The notes: a model not told the origin generated them from the letters alone. Positions 54,165 to 62,798 are shown, counted from the first letter of the stretch. The stretch is DNA of 64,000 nt from Mycolicibacterium baixiangningiae (GCF_016313185.1 NZ_CP066218.1:1674001-1738000), one strand, 5' to 3'. Numbers and translations are program-made.

Positions 54165-55199
54165 TCAGTCGGCCGTCGCTGCCATCGCTGCTGCCCGGAC
54201 TTCGTCGTCATCGACAGCTGTGTATCGCTCGGTCGTCGCGATCGAAGCGTGACCGAGCAGCTGCTGCACTGCTCGCAGGTTCCGGCTACCGCGGTACGCG
54301 CGGGTGGCGAACCGATGCCGCAGTTTGTGCATCGACCAGCCGTCCGGGAGTGCCGCGGCGACGAGCTTGCCGACCTGGTGCTCGCCGATGTGGCCGCCGA
54401 CGCCGGTGGGGAATAGCCAGCCCGATGCCGGCATTCCCGCGGTATGGCCGGCCGCCCCGCGTCGCAGCACTTCGGCCAGCGCGTCGCTGATCGGCACGAC
54501 GCGCGTCTTGCCGCCCTTGCCATGCACGACGAGCTGCGCGCCGCCGATGCCCTCGACGACGTCGCGGGTGTGCACTCGGGCCACCTCGGCGCGGCGCATC
54601 CCGACTTCGGCGGCGAGCCGCATCATCAGCGTGACCCGCGGATCGGCCTTGGCGAGCGCCGTCCGCCACGCATCGTCGGGAACCGGCCGCGGCACGGCGG
54701 CCGGAATCCGAACGGACGGAAGCGCATCGGGGAGATACTCCGGCACCCGGCCCGTGCGGTACGCCCACGCGAAGAACCCACGCGCCGCGCTGCGGTAGAA
54801 CTTCCGTGTCTCTGGCTTCCAGTCCTGCCGACCGAACCAGTCGACGAGCCGCTCAGCCGTCACGTCGCCCGGTGGGCATCGCAGCGCGCGAGCGATGCGT
54901 GTGAGGGACTTGCGCCGCGCGTCGATCGTTCGCGCGGTGTGGCCCGCGGCCGCGAGGTGCAGGAGGTAGGCGCTCGTCATCTCCCGCCACGACGCGGGCA
55001 TCTGGGACCGGTCCGGCCCCGGTTGCCGCGCCTGGTGCGCCTCGCGGAGATACGTTTCGAGCGCGGTGAGCCCGCCGGCGAACACCCGGCCGGTTGCGTC
55101 GCGTAGCTCGAGCTCCGCGCCACGCTGCACCGTCCGTAAACCGAGCGCGGTCGCCTGCCGACGCGCGATCCGCACTCGGCTCTCCGTGCTGGCGGTCAC
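54165..55199 (-). CDS. Tyrosine recombinase/integrase
   Basis: The 344-aa protein has an N-terminal SAM-like core-binding domain (about 65-160) and a complete catalytic domain: Arg in GMRRAEVARVH (202-203), Lys in HGKGGKTR (about 231), HKLR with H291 and R294, His317 in LLGHAS and nucleophile Tyr326 in TERYTAV. All catalytic residues are present. It starts at GTG 55199, overlapping the upstream 102-aa gene by GTGA. Longer in-frame starts run through that gene and are unlikely. It faces inward from the DivIVA side, opposite the serine integrase. Confidence 0.9.
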   Translation of the reverse strand: MTASTESRVRIARRQATALGLRTVQRGAELELRDATGRVFAGGLTALETYLREAHQARQPGPDRSQMPASWREMTSAYLLHLAAAGHTARTIDARRKSLTRIARALRCPPGDVTAERLVDWFGRQDWKPETRKFYRSAARGFFAWAYRTGRVPEYLPDALPSVRIPAAVPRPVPDDAWRTALAKADPRVTLMMRLAAEVGMRRAEVARVHTRDVVEGIGGAQLVVHGKGGKTRVVPISDALAEVLRRGAAGHTAGMPASGWLFPTGVGGHIGEHQVGKLVAAALPDGWSMHKLRHRFATRAYRGSRNLRAVQQLLGHASIATTERYTAVDDDEVRAAAMAATAD

Positions 55200-55504
55200 C
55201 GCAGGCCTTCGAGGGCGTCGGCGGCGTCGAGCAGGGCCGCGGCGAGCTGGCGTGACGTCGAGGCGGTCAGCTCGAGGCTCGCGCCGCCGGGGTAGACGAC
55301 GATCTGCGGCTCGGCGACACGGCCATCTGCATATTGCACACCCTCGACGGCCACCACCGCCCCAGCTGCGTCGTGACGCGACCACGTCAAGAATCGCATG
55401 AGGTCCTCCGGGTGGGTTCCCGGTCCGGGCCAGTCGCCGGCCACAGCGCCGACAGGTACGGGTATGCGTCGAATATTGCTGATGGCGTCTTCTGACGGAG
55501 GCAT
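55196..55504 (-). CDS. 102-aa protein upstream of the tyrosine integrase
   Basis: The acidic 102-aa protein contains DLMRFLTWSRHDAAGAVVAV, QIVVYPGGASLELT and a C-terminal helix STSRQLAAALLDAADALEGL. Similar small proteins precede integrases in some actinophages, to my recollection. It is coupled to the integrase by GTGA. TAGGTT (55516-55511) lies 6 nt before ATG 55504, so the integrase operon message is probably leaderless. Confidence 0.65.
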   Translation of the reverse strand: MPPSEDAISNIRRIPVPVGAVAGDWPGPGTHPEDLMRFLTWSRHDAAGAVVAVEGVQYADGRVAEPQIVVYPGGASLELTASTSRQLAAALLDAADALEGLR

Positions 55505-55555
55505 GCGCAGAACCTAGATTGGTAGATTGCCGCAGGTCAAGTGGCATGCGCTCCG

Positions 55556-55570
55556 CGGGTAAGTTACCCG
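55556..55570. promoter_or_regulatory. Perfect 15-bp palindrome upstream of the integrase operon
   Basis: CGGGTAA-G-TTACCCG is perfect around one central base and lies about 40 bp upstream of the -10 element of the leftward operon. It looks like a repressor or activator site, or part of the attachment site. Confidence 0.55.
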
Positions 55571-55713
55571 TCACACGCCTAGTCGTTGCGCTCAGCGGTT
55601 AGCTGACAGCCAGTTGCGGCGCCACACCGGTCGGCCGGCGCGCAGGCACCGCCGGCGTGTCGGTGGGGTCGTGAATGATGTGAGACGAGACCAATCCGTT
55701 CCTGTGTGATTGT

Positions 55714-56037
55714 GTGGTGCTTGTCGTGACGCTGATACTGCTCTACCTGGTGGTGCTCGTCCTGGTGGCCGTCGTGCTGTTCGGGGTGGGCAGTGTGTTG
55801 TTCGGCCGTGGCGAGGCGTTGCCTCCGCTACCTCACGGCACCACCGCGACGGTGCTGCCGGCCTCGGGGGTCACCGGCGCCGACGTCGACGCCCTGAAGT
55901 TCACGCAGACGCTGCGCGGCTACAAGGCCAGCGAGGTCGACTGGGTGCTCGACCGGCTCGGACAAGAGATCGACGCGCTGCGCGGTGAACTGGCGGCGGT
56001 ACACGCGGCCGCCCGACCGGCCGAGGAGTCCCCGTGA
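55714..56037 (+). CDS. DivIVA-domain membrane-anchored protein (Rv1209-like)
   Basis: The 107-aa protein has one N-terminal membrane helix (LLYLVVLVLVAVVLFGV) followed by the short DivIVA-type segment LKFTQTLRGYKASEVDWVLDRL and a helix. Such proteins are thought to act in polar growth or division. It is coupled by GTGA to the tag gene. GTG 55714 or 55717 starts it. The native upstream neighbour gpgS has been displaced by the element, so its original promoter region may have changed. Confidence 0.85.
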   Translation: MVLVVTLILLYLVVLVLVAVVLFGVGSVLFGRGEALPPLPHGTTATVLPASGVTGADVDALKFTQTLRGYKASEVDWVLDRLGQEIDALRGELAAVHAAARPAEESP

Positions 56038-56657
56038 CCGACGCGGTCGGGGGAGGGGTCGTCGACGACGGCCGGGTCCGGTGTGGCTGGCTTGACGGAA
56101 TCCGGCTGGCCCCAGCGGATTTCGTGCTCTACCGGGACTACCACGATCACGAGTGGGGCCGGCCCGTTCGGGATACGCCCGCGCTGTTCGAGCGGATCAG
56201 CCTGGAGGCCTTCCAGAGTGGTCTGTCGTGGCTCATCATCTTGCGCAAGCGGGAGAACTTCCGGCGGGCGTTCGACGGGTTCGACATCGAACGCGTCGCC
56301 GGCTACACCGAACGCGATGTAGACAGGCTGATGGCGGACACCGGAATCGTGCGCAACCGCGCGAAGATCGAGGCGACCATCGCCAACGCGCGTGCGGCCG
56401 AAGCTCTCGACGTCGACCTCGCGGAGTTGCTGTGGTCGTACGCACCGCCGGAGCGCAAACGGCCGGCGGATCTGTCGCAGGTGCCCGCGGTCACCCCCGA
56501 ATCGACCGCGCTGGCCAAGGATCTCAAGCGTCGCGGCTTCCGGTTCGTCGGTCCGACGACGGCGTACGCGCTGATGCAGGCGACCGGAATGGTCGACGAC
56601 CACATCGCGGCATGCTGGGTGCCACCGATGGCTGCGGTGCCTCGACACAGCGGTTAA
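56034..56657 (+). CDS. tag: DNA-3-methyladenine glycosylase I
   Basis: This 207-aa HhH-GPD-related Tag enzyme has the zinc-snap residues as C17 (VRCGWL), a His in DYHDHEWG, and H190/C194 in DDHIAACW. FQSGLSWLIILRKRENFRRA and RFVGPTTAYALMQATGMVDD are family signatures. It excises 3-methyladenine from alkylated DNA. GTG 56034 overlaps the previous stop. Confidence 0.92.
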   Translation: MTDAVGGGVVDDGRVRCGWLDGIRLAPADFVLYRDYHDHEWGRPVRDTPALFERISLEAFQSGLSWLIILRKRENFRRAFDGFDIERVAGYTERDVDRLMADTGIVRNRAKIEATIANARAAEALDVDLAELLWSYAPPERKRPADLSQVPAVTPESTALAKDLKRRGFRFVGPTTAYALMQATGMVDDHIAACWVPPMAAVPRHSG

Positions 56658-56771
56658 AACGGGTCTTCGCACACGTTGTGCAGTCGATAGGGAACAATAG
56701 AGAAGTTGAGTGTCGGTTTCGCCGAAGGTGGGCGAGGCCGGGCGGTTGGTTCATTGTGGAGGGAGCTCTCG

Positions 56772-56939
56772 ATGGCGGCGATGAAGCCCCGGACCGGTGA
56801 CGGTCCCCTGGAAGCAACCAAGGAGGGGCGCGGCATCGTGATGCGGGTACCACTGGAAGGTGGCGGCCGACTCGTCGTCGAACTGACCCCCGACGAGGCG
56901 GCGGCGCTGGGCGACGAATTGAAGAACGTCACCAGCTAG
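56772..56939 (+). CDS. DUF3117 protein (Rv1211-like)
   Basis: From ATG 56772, which follows GGAGGGAG, the 55-aa protein begins MAAMKPRTGDGPLEATKEGR and ends LTPDEAAALGDELKNVTS, the highly conserved DUF3117 sequence of actinobacteria. Function is unknown; some links to calcium/calmodulin-like behaviour have been proposed for the M. tuberculosis protein. The upstream 114 bp hold its promoter. Confidence 0.92.
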   Translation: MAAMKPRTGDGPLEATKEGRGIVMRVPLEGGGRLVVELTPDEAAALGDELKNVTS

Positions 56940-57006
56940 CCAGGGTTGTGGGCATGACCCGGCGCGGTGGCTTTCGAGCCCCGCGCCGGTTCGCCGAACT
57001 CCTGTT

Positions 57007-58170
57007 CTACTGCGACACCGTGCGGTAGACCTCCATCGTCTGCTCGGCGATGTGCGCCCATGAGAACTCCGCGATGCACCGCTCGCGTCCGGCGGCCCCG
57101 TATTCGCGGGCTCGCTGCGGTTCGGCAACCAGTGAATTGACGGCGTCGGCAAGCCGTGTCTCGAAGAAGTCGGTATCACCCGCGTCGTAGTGCACCAGCA
57201 GCCCGGTCTGATGGTCGGCGACGACCTCCGGGATACCCCCGACGTCGGACGCCACGACCGCCGTCGAGCACGCCATGGCCTCGAGGTTCACGATGCCCAG
57301 CGGCTCGTACACCGACGGGCACACGAAAACCGTTGCCGCGGAGAGTATTTCCCGAATCTTGCCGATGGGCAGCATCTCGCGGACCCAGAACACACCGGTG
57401 CGGGTGCGGGCCAGCTGCTGCACCGCTGCCGTCACCTCGGCGGCGATCTCGGGGGTGTCGGGCGCCCCTGCGCACAGCACCAGCTGCACCTCGGGGTCGA
57501 AGTGGTGGGCGGCGGCGACGAGATGCGCCACCCCCTTCTGCCGGGTGATCCGGCCGACGAACGCCACGATCGGCCGCGTGGGGTCCACGCCCAGTTCCGC
57601 CAGCACAGACTCCCCGGGCTGCGGCTGCGTCGGATACCAGACGTCGGTGTCGATGCCGTTGCGCACCACATGCACCCGGCTCGGGTCCAGCGCGGGATAG
57701 GTCTTGAGCACGTCGTCGCGCATCCCGGAACTCACGGCGATCACCGCGTCGGCGGCCTCCACCGCGGTCTTCTCCACCCATGACGACACCCGGTAGCCGC
57801 CGCCGAGTTGTTCGGCCTTCCACGGCCGCATCGGCTCCAGCGAGTGGGCGGTCAGCACGTGGGGGATGCCGTACAGCAGCCCCGTCAGGTGCCCGGCCAG
57901 CCCGGAGTACCAGGTGTGGGAGTGCACGACGGTGGCGTCGCCCGCGGCGTTGACCATGTTCAGATCCGCCGACAGCGTGGAGAGCGCAGGGTTGGCGCCC
58001 TTCAGTGCCGGATCCGGCGCGGCGACGAAGGCGTCCGGCCGGGGTGCGCCCATGCAGTGCACGTCGACCTCGCAGAGACGGCGCAACTGCGCCACGAGTT
58101 CGGTGACGTGCACGCCCGCTCCGCCGTAGACCTCGGGTGGATATTCCCGAGTCATCATCGCCACCCGCAT
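57007..58170 (-). CDS. glgM: Alpha-maltose-1-phosphate synthase GlgM (GT4)
   Basis: This 387-aa GT-B glycosyltransferase has MTREYPPEVYGGAGVHVTEL at the N-terminus, GRITRQKG, and the nucleotide-binding PSVYEPLGIVNLEAMACSTA with the EX7E motif. GlgM uses ADP-glucose and glucose-1-phosphate to make maltose-1-phosphate, feeding GlgE to form alpha-glucan. ATG 58170 gives exactly the M. tuberculosis Rv1212c length; TACCGT lies 7 nt upstream. It is divergent from glgC, which supplies ADP-glucose. Confidence 0.92.
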   Translation of the reverse strand: MRVAMMTREYPPEVYGGAGVHVTELVAQLRRLCEVDVHCMGAPRPDAFVAAPDPALKGANPALSTLSADLNMVNAAGDATVVHSHTWYSGLAGHLTGLLYGIPHVLTAHSLEPMRPWKAEQLGGGYRVSSWVEKTAVEAADAVIAVSSGMRDDVLKTYPALDPSRVHVVRNGIDTDVWYPTQPQPGESVLAELGVDPTRPIVAFVGRITRQKGVAHLVAAAHHFDPEVQLVLCAGAPDTPEIAAEVTAAVQQLARTRTGVFWVREMLPIGKIREILSAATVFVCPSVYEPLGIVNLEAMACSTAVVASDVGGIPEVVADHQTGLLVHYDAGDTDFFETRLADAVNSLVAEPQRAREYGAAGRERCIAEFSWAHIAEQTMEVYRTVSQ

Positions 58171-58177
58171 GGTGATG

Positions 58178-58337
58178 ACGGTAGTGGACCGCACCCGGCT
58201 GACGCAGTCCTGTTCGCGAACACGATTGCGACGAATCCCGGTGGGTATGTCAGACCCCGAAATCGTTGTTCTAGCACCCGTGAACGCGTAATCATTGGTG
58301 TCAATGGCTGGCCCCAGTCACCACCGCCGGATAGGTT
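58178..58337. promoter_or_regulatory. Divergent glgM-glgC promoter region
   Basis: TACCGT (58183-58178, leftward) lies 7 nt before the glgM ATG. TAGGTT (58332-58337, rightward) lies 6 nt before the glgC ATG. Both fit leaderless -10 elements, so supply and use of ADP-glucose can be controlled from one 173-bp region. Confidence 0.5.
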
Positions 58338-58343
58338 TGAGAC

Positions 58344-59558
58344 ATGAGGGAATTGCCACACGTGCTGGGCATCGTCCTGGCCGGCGGGGAGGGCAAGCGG
58401 CTGTATCCGCTGACTGCGGACCGGGCCAAGCCGGCGGTTCCCTTCGGTGGGGCCTACCGCCTCATCGACTTCGTGCTGTCGAATCTCGTCAATGCGCGCT
58501 ACCTGCGGATCTGCGTACTCACCCAGTACAAGTCGCACTCGCTGGACCGGCACATCTCGCAGAACTGGCGGCTGAGCGGCCTGGCGGGTGAGTACATCAC
58601 CCCCGTCCCCGCGCAGCAGCGGCTCGGCCCGCGGTGGTACACCGGCTCGGCCGATGCCATCTACCAGTCGATGAACCTGATCTACGACGAGGATCCGGAC
58701 TACATCGTGGTGTTCGGCGCCGACCACGTGTACCGGATGGATCCCGAGCAGATGCTCCAGTTCCACATCGAGAGTGGCGCAGGGGCGACGGTCGCCGGAA
58801 TCCGGGTGCCGCGCGCCGAGGCCACCGCGTTCGGGTGCATCGACTCCGACGAGACGGGCCGCATCCGCAGCTTCATCGAGAAGCCCGCCGACCCGCCCGG
58901 CACCCCCGACGATCCCGAGCAGACGTTCGTCTCGATGGGCAACTACATCTTCACCACCAAGGTGCTCATCGACGCCATCCGCGCCGACGCCGACGACGAC
59001 GACTCCGATCACGACATGGGCGGCGACATCATCCCGCGCCTGGTGTCCGACGGCATGGCGGCGGTCTACGACTTCAGTAACAACGAGGTCCCCGGTGCCA
59101 CCGAACGCGACCACGGCTACTGGCGCGATGTCGGGACGCTCGACGCGTTCTACGACGCCCACATGGATCTGGTGTCGGTGCACCCGATCTTCAACCTGTA
59201 CAACAAGCGCTGGCCCATCCGCGGCGAGTCGGACAACCTCGCGCCGGCCAAGTTCGTCAACGGCGGTTCCGCCCAGGAATCGGTGGTGGGTGCGGGCAGC
59301 ATCATCTCGGCGGCCTCGGTCCGAAATTCGGTGCTGTCGTCCAACGTCTACATCGACGACGGCGCGATCGTGGAGGGCAGCGTCATCATGCCGGGCACCC
59401 GGATCGGGCGCGGCGCCGTGGTGCGGCACGCGATCCTGGACAAGAACGTCGTCGTCGGGCCGGGGGAGATGGTCGGGGTCGACTTGGAAAAGGACCGCGA
59501 ACGGTTCTCGGTCAGCTCGGGCGGTGTCGTGGCGGTCGGCAAGGGCATCTGGATTTAG
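58344..59558 (+). CDS. glgC: Glucose-1-phosphate adenylyltransferase GlgC
   Basis: The 404-aa protein has the pyrophosphorylase signature [35 protein letters not shown] and a C-terminal left-handed beta-helix with hexapeptide repeats ending VGKGIWI. It makes ADP-glucose from ATP and glucose-1-phosphate, the committed step of glycogen/alpha-glucan synthesis, and is usually allosterically regulated. It is convergent with the ABC permease gene, 9 bp away. Confidence 0.95.
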   Translation: MRELPHVLGIVLAGGEGKRLYPLTADRAKPAVPFGGAYRLIDFVLSNLVNARYLRICVLTQYKSHSLDRHISQNWRLSGLAGEYITPVPAQQRLGPRWYTGSADAIYQSMNLIYDEDPDYIVVFGADHVYRMDPEQMLQFHIESGAGATVAGIRVPRAEATAFGCIDSDETGRIRSFIEKPADPPGTPDDPEQTFVSMGNYIFTTKVLIDAIRADADDDDSDHDMGGDIIPRLVSDGMAAVYDFSNNEVPGATERDHGYWRDVGTLDAFYDAHMDLVSVHPIFNLYNKRWPIRGESDNLAPAKFVNGGSAQESVVGAGSIISAASVRNSVLSSNVYIDDGAIVEGSVIMPGTRIGRGAVVRHAILDKNVVVGPGEMVGVDLEKDRERFSVSSGGVVAVGKGIWI

Positions 59559-59567
59559 CTATATCTC

Positions 59568-61175
59568 TCACACGGCGTCGCGGTGGCGGTACACCCATCC
59601 GGCCAGGCCGGTGAACGCCACGGCGACAACGCACATCGCCGCCATCGCAGACAACGGATAGTCCGTGGGCGCCGTCGTCTGCAAGACGGGCGAGGCGTCC
59701 AGCAGCCACTGCGGCAGGCGAAGCAGCGCGCCGAGGTACAGCGAGACGACGATGAACGCCACCGCCAGCCAGGCGACCCAGGGACGGCGCACGGCAACCG
59801 CCAGCGCCGCGACACCGGCGACCACCGCCAGCGCCGGAACGAATGCCAACCCGGCGACGGTGAGGTCGACGACGGTCGCCGGCTCGCCGAGCGTCAGGCC
59901 TGCCCCGAGCCCGTTGCCGAACCCCGCGCCGGCCATCAACAGCGTGGCTCCCAGCATCGCGGCGGCCATGGCGCTCAGCAGCCAGCGCCACCGCGACACG
60001 GCACCGGCCAGCACTGCCTCGCCTGCGCCGGACTGCTCGTCGGCGTGCACCCGCAGCACCGCGCTCACCACGTACGCCGTCGCCGCAGCCGCGAGGAACT
60101 GCGTCATCGTGGTGTACACGCCGTCGGTGCCCTGCACGTCGAGCACCCGGGCCAGCAGTTCGTTGGTTTCAGCGGCGTCGATGAGCGACTTCGTCATCGA
60201 TCCGAAGGCGAGCCCGCCGAGGAACAGCCCGATGCCCCAGCCGATGGTCAGCCCGCGCTGCAGGGTCAGGTGCAGACCCAGGACGCCGCGGATCGGTGGG
60301 GCGCCGGGCCGGTCGCCTCGGGTGGGAAGCGTCCCGGCGTCGTACTGTCTGCGGTTCTCCAGGACCGCGGCCAGCGCGATGAGCGCGACCGTGAGGGCGA
60401 GGAGCAGGGCGAGCGGCCACCACCGCAGCTCGACGAACGCCCGCATCTGCTGCGCCCAGGCGATCGGAGACAGCCAGCTCAGCGCGCTGCCGGAATTGTC
60501 GATGACGTCACCGATTCCACGGATCAGCGCCGCCGCCGCCAGCACCGCCATCGCCGCGCCGGTCGCCGTGCGGGCCTGTCGCCACAGCTGCGCGGTGACG
60601 GCGGCGACGGCACCGAAGACCATCGATACGGCGGTGACGCCGACGCACATCGCCAGGGTGTCGATGAACCGGAATCCCGCCGCCGACATGGCCACGGTCA
60701 TCGTGACGGTCAGCACGGCGTTGACGGCGCCGACCAGGAACAGCGCCGCGGTGGTGCGCGCGTACCGGCCGACCACTGAGGAGAGCACCAATTCCGCTGC
60801 GCCGCTTTCCTCTTCGGCCCGGGTGTGGCGGATGACGGTGAGAATGGACAGGATCGAGGCGGCCACGATGAGCGTCAGCATCAGCTCGTTGGCCATCATC
60901 GCGCCCAGATCGGTCTCGCGAACCCCGAACATGGGGCCGCCCATGATGATTCCCGCGGGTGTCTTCATCAGGTTCACCCGGGCCAGCCGCTGCGGCTCGT
61001 CGGGATAGGCCAGCTTCACCGCGTTGGGGGCGTAGACCATCATCAGCGTCAGCATCGCGATCCACACACTCAACCGGAGGCGGTCACGGCGCAGCGCCAA
61101 CCGGATCAGGTCGCCCACACCGGTGTATGGGGACGCCGTGCGCGCATGTGCGCGGGCCGGCGCCGCGGTGCTCAT
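59568..61175 (-). CDS. ABC-2 type efflux permease (Rv1217c-like)
   Basis: The 535-aa polytopic protein has about 12 hydrophobic segments in two similar halves, as in tetronasin-type exporter permeases. MSTAAPARAHARTASPYTGV is the cytoplasmic start. It works with the ATPase gene just upstream (4-nt overlap). In M. tuberculosis Rv1217c-Rv1218c form a multidrug efflux system. Start ATG 61175. Confidence 0.88.
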   Translation of the reverse strand: MSTAAPARAHARTASPYTGVGDLIRLALRRDRLRLSVWIAMLTLMMVYAPNAVKLAYPDEPQRLARVNLMKTPAGIIMGGPMFGVRETDLGAMMANELMLTLIVAASILSILTVIRHTRAEEESGAAELVLSSVVGRYARTTAALFLVGAVNAVLTVTMTVAMSAAGFRFIDTLAMCVGVTAVSMVFGAVAAVTAQLWRQARTATGAAMAVLAAAALIRGIGDVIDNSGSALSWLSPIAWAQQMRAFVELRWWPLALLLALTVALIALAAVLENRRQYDAGTLPTRGDRPGAPPIRGVLGLHLTLQRGLTIGWGIGLFLGGLAFGSMTKSLIDAAETNELLARVLDVQGTDGVYTTMTQFLAAAATAYVVSAVLRVHADEQSGAGEAVLAGAVSRWRWLLSAMAAAMLGATLLMAGAGFGNGLGAGLTLGEPATVVDLTVAGLAFVPALAVVAGVAALAVAVRRPWVAWLAVAFIVVSLYLGALLRLPQWLLDASPVLQTTAPTDYPLSAMAAMCVVAVAFTGLAGWVYRHRDAV

Positions 61176-62116
61176 CGGTGCGCTCCGGAGTACTCGCGCA
61201 GGAACATGTCCTCGAGCGATGCGGGCGTCACGGTGAGTTCGGCGATCCCGAGTTCGGTCAACCGCGCCATCGCCGCGTCGAGGGCGTCGCGGTCCACGGA
61301 GAACCGGGCGCGGCCGTCGACCGTCGTGAAATCGTGGACGAACGGGGCGCTCTGCAGCGCCGCGGCATCGTCGCGGGTGCGGGCGGTCACCGTCGTGCGC
61401 ATCAGGTGGCGCAGTTCGTCGAGCGGGCCGGAGCGCACCGTGCGGCCCGCCCGGATGATCGTCACGGTGTCGCAGAGCTTCTCGACCTCGGCGAGGATGT
61501 GGCTGGACAGCAGGACCGCCGCTCCGTCGCGGGCGACCTCGCCGACGCACCGCTGAAAAGCCTTCTCCATCAACGGGTCCAGGCCGGATGTCGGTTCGTC
61601 GAGGATGTAGAGGTCGGCGCCGGTGCTGAAGGCGGCGACGAGCGCGACCTTCTGCCGGTTGCCCTTCGAATAGGTGCGCGCCTTCTTGTGTGGATCGAGT
61701 TCGAAGCGCTCGATCAATTCGTCGCGCCTGCCCGTGTCGAGCGCACCGGGTCCGCGCAGCCGGCCCAGGAAATCGATGGCCTGCAGCCCGGTCAGGTTCG
61801 GCCACAGCGTGACGTCACCCGGGACGTAGGCGATGCGGCGGTGCAGGTCGACCGCATCGCGCCAGGGATCGCCGCCGAGCAGGCGAACCGTGCCCGTCTC
61901 GGCGCGCAACAGCCCGAGCAGGACGCGGATCGTGGTGGATTTGCCCGACCCGTTGGGGCCGAGGAACCCGGCGATCTCACCGGGGGAGACGCTCAGGTCG
62001 AGACCGTCGAGCGCGCGGGTGCGCCCGAATGTCTTGACCAGCCCGCGGATGTCGACCGCGAGCGGTGCGGTGTCCTCAGGCCGTCGCCGGGACGTGGGTG
62101 TCTGAACCGTCATCAC
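61172..62116 (-). CDS. ABC transporter ATPase (Rv1218c-like)
   Basis: The 314-aa ATPase has Walker A GPNGSGKST (53-61), a divergent signature YSKGNRQKVAL and Walker B LYILDEPTSGLDP. A C-terminal extension follows, as in DrrA-type drug exporters. Its start overlaps the end of the TetR gene by 41 nt and its stop overlaps the permease start by ATGA, so regulator, ATPase and permease form one operon. Confidence 0.92.
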   Translation of the reverse strand: MMTVQTPTSRRRPEDTAPLAVDIRGLVKTFGRTRALDGLDLSVSPGEIAGFLGPNGSGKSTTIRVLLGLLRAETGTVRLLGGDPWRDAVDLHRRIAYVPGDVTLWPNLTGLQAIDFLGRLRGPGALDTGRRDELIERFELDPHKKARTYSKGNRQKVALVAAFSTGADLYILDEPTSGLDPLMEKAFQRCVGEVARDGAAVLLSSHILAEVEKLCDTVTIIRAGRTVRSGPLDELRHLMRTTVTARTRDDAAALQSAPFVHDFTTVDGRARFSVDRDALDAAMARLTELGIAELTVTPASLEDMFLREYSGAHR

Positions 62117-62771
62117 CGTCTCCTTGGTGTTCGAGAAAGGCGTCTTGGAGAAAGGCGTCTTGGAGAAAGGCGTCGTACATCGTCGAATCGGCCATCAGCC
62201 CGTTGGTGTAGAGCTCGAGCGCGGGCAGGACCATGTCTTGGGAGTAATCGCGCAGGACCCGGCGCAGGTCGGAGGGATCGTCGTGCATCTGCAGGTACAG
62301 CAGGAAGCCGCCGCCGCCGACCGTCGCCAGGAAGCGGGCGCGGCCCTGCGGGTCGCGGCTGGGTTTGACGGTGCCCGCCCGGACCCCTTCAGCCAGGTAC
62401 TGCTCGGTGTTGTCGATCATCCGCCGCCACAACGACTTCGCCAGATCGCCACCCGACTGCATGCTGCGCACCAGGTACGCCATCAGCGGCGCGTAGGACT
62501 CGATCTCGGACATCTCGGCAAGCCAGGTCGCCGGATCATTGCTCTGGATCGACGACGACTTCCCGGTGCGGATCTCCTCGGCGACGTAGTCGTCGCACGC
62601 TTTGCGCAGACCGTCCTTGGAGCCGAAGTGGTGGATCACCAGCGCGGCGCTCACCCCCGCGGCCTCGGCGATCGCACGTACGCCGACTCCGAAGCCGTGG
62701 TGGCCGAACTGCTCGATCGCCGCATCCCGGATGCGGGCGAGGGCAGTGCGGTCTTCGTCGGCTGAACGCAT
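62076..62771 (-). CDS. raaS: TetR-family regulator of the ABC efflux operon (RaaS/Rv1219c-like)
   Basis: The product has 231 aa from ATG 62771. The N-terminal TetR HTH is clear (IRDAAIEQFGHHGFGVGVRA, IAEAAGVSAALVIHHFGSKD), followed by a helical ligand domain. The C-terminal tail contains DAFLQDAFLQDAFLE, a five-residue tandem repeat encoded by a 15-bp DNA repeat. M. tuberculosis Rv1219c (RaaS) represses this efflux operon. A long dyad covers its own promoter and start. TTG 62777 is an alternative start, but TAGTCT lies 7 nt before 62771. Confidence 0.88.
   Translation of the reverse strand: MRSADEDRTALARIRDAAIEQFGHHGFGVGVRAIAEAAGVSAALVIHHFGSKDGLRKACDDYVAEEIRTGKSSSIQSNDPATWLAEMSEIESYAPLMAYLVRSMQSGGDLAKSLWRRMIDNTEQYLAEGVRAGTVKPSRDPQGRARFLATVGGGGFLLYLQMHDDPSDLRRVLRDYSQDMVLPALELYTNGLMADSTMYDAFLQDAFLQDAFLEHQGDGDDGSDTHVPATA
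62133..62175. repeat. 15-bp tandem repeat in the TetR 3' end
   Basis: GAGAAAGGCGTCTTG occurs at 62133-62147 and 62148-62162, with a partial third copy to 62175. Being 15 bp, gains or losses keep frame and change the number of DAFLQ units, so it could vary between strains. Confidence 0.85.
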
Positions 62772-62798
62772 GTTCAATAGACTAAACGTGCGTTCAGC
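62761..62798. promoter_or_regulatory. 38-bp operator dyad over the TetR promoter and start
   Basis: GCTGAACGCATGTTC (62761-62775) and AAACGTGCGTTCAGC (62784-62798) are inverted with 13 of 15 matches. The arms enclose the -10 TAGTCT and include the start codon, the expected geometry for tight autorepression by a TetR protein. Confidence 0.7.

Larger units (their letters stand above)
46146..55713. mobile_element. phiRv1/phiRv2-type prophage-like element; candidate capsid-encoding phage satellite
   Basis: The interval separates gpgS and the DivIVA-domain gene, which are neighbours in M. tuberculosis (Rv1208-Rv1209). It holds a serine integrase, early-type small genes, a RecA-fold ATPase, capsid protease, major capsid, scaffold-like protein, a two-gene cargo and a tyrosine integrase with an upstream small gene. 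I found no intact terminase, portal, tail or lysis gene. Size and content match phiRv1/phiRv2-like elements. Exact att sites were not resolved: ACCGGTC occurs at both flanks (46155-46161 and in the 55.6-kb intergenic stretch) but is short and near-palindromic. Boundaries are the ends of the flanking genes. Confidence 0.85.
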
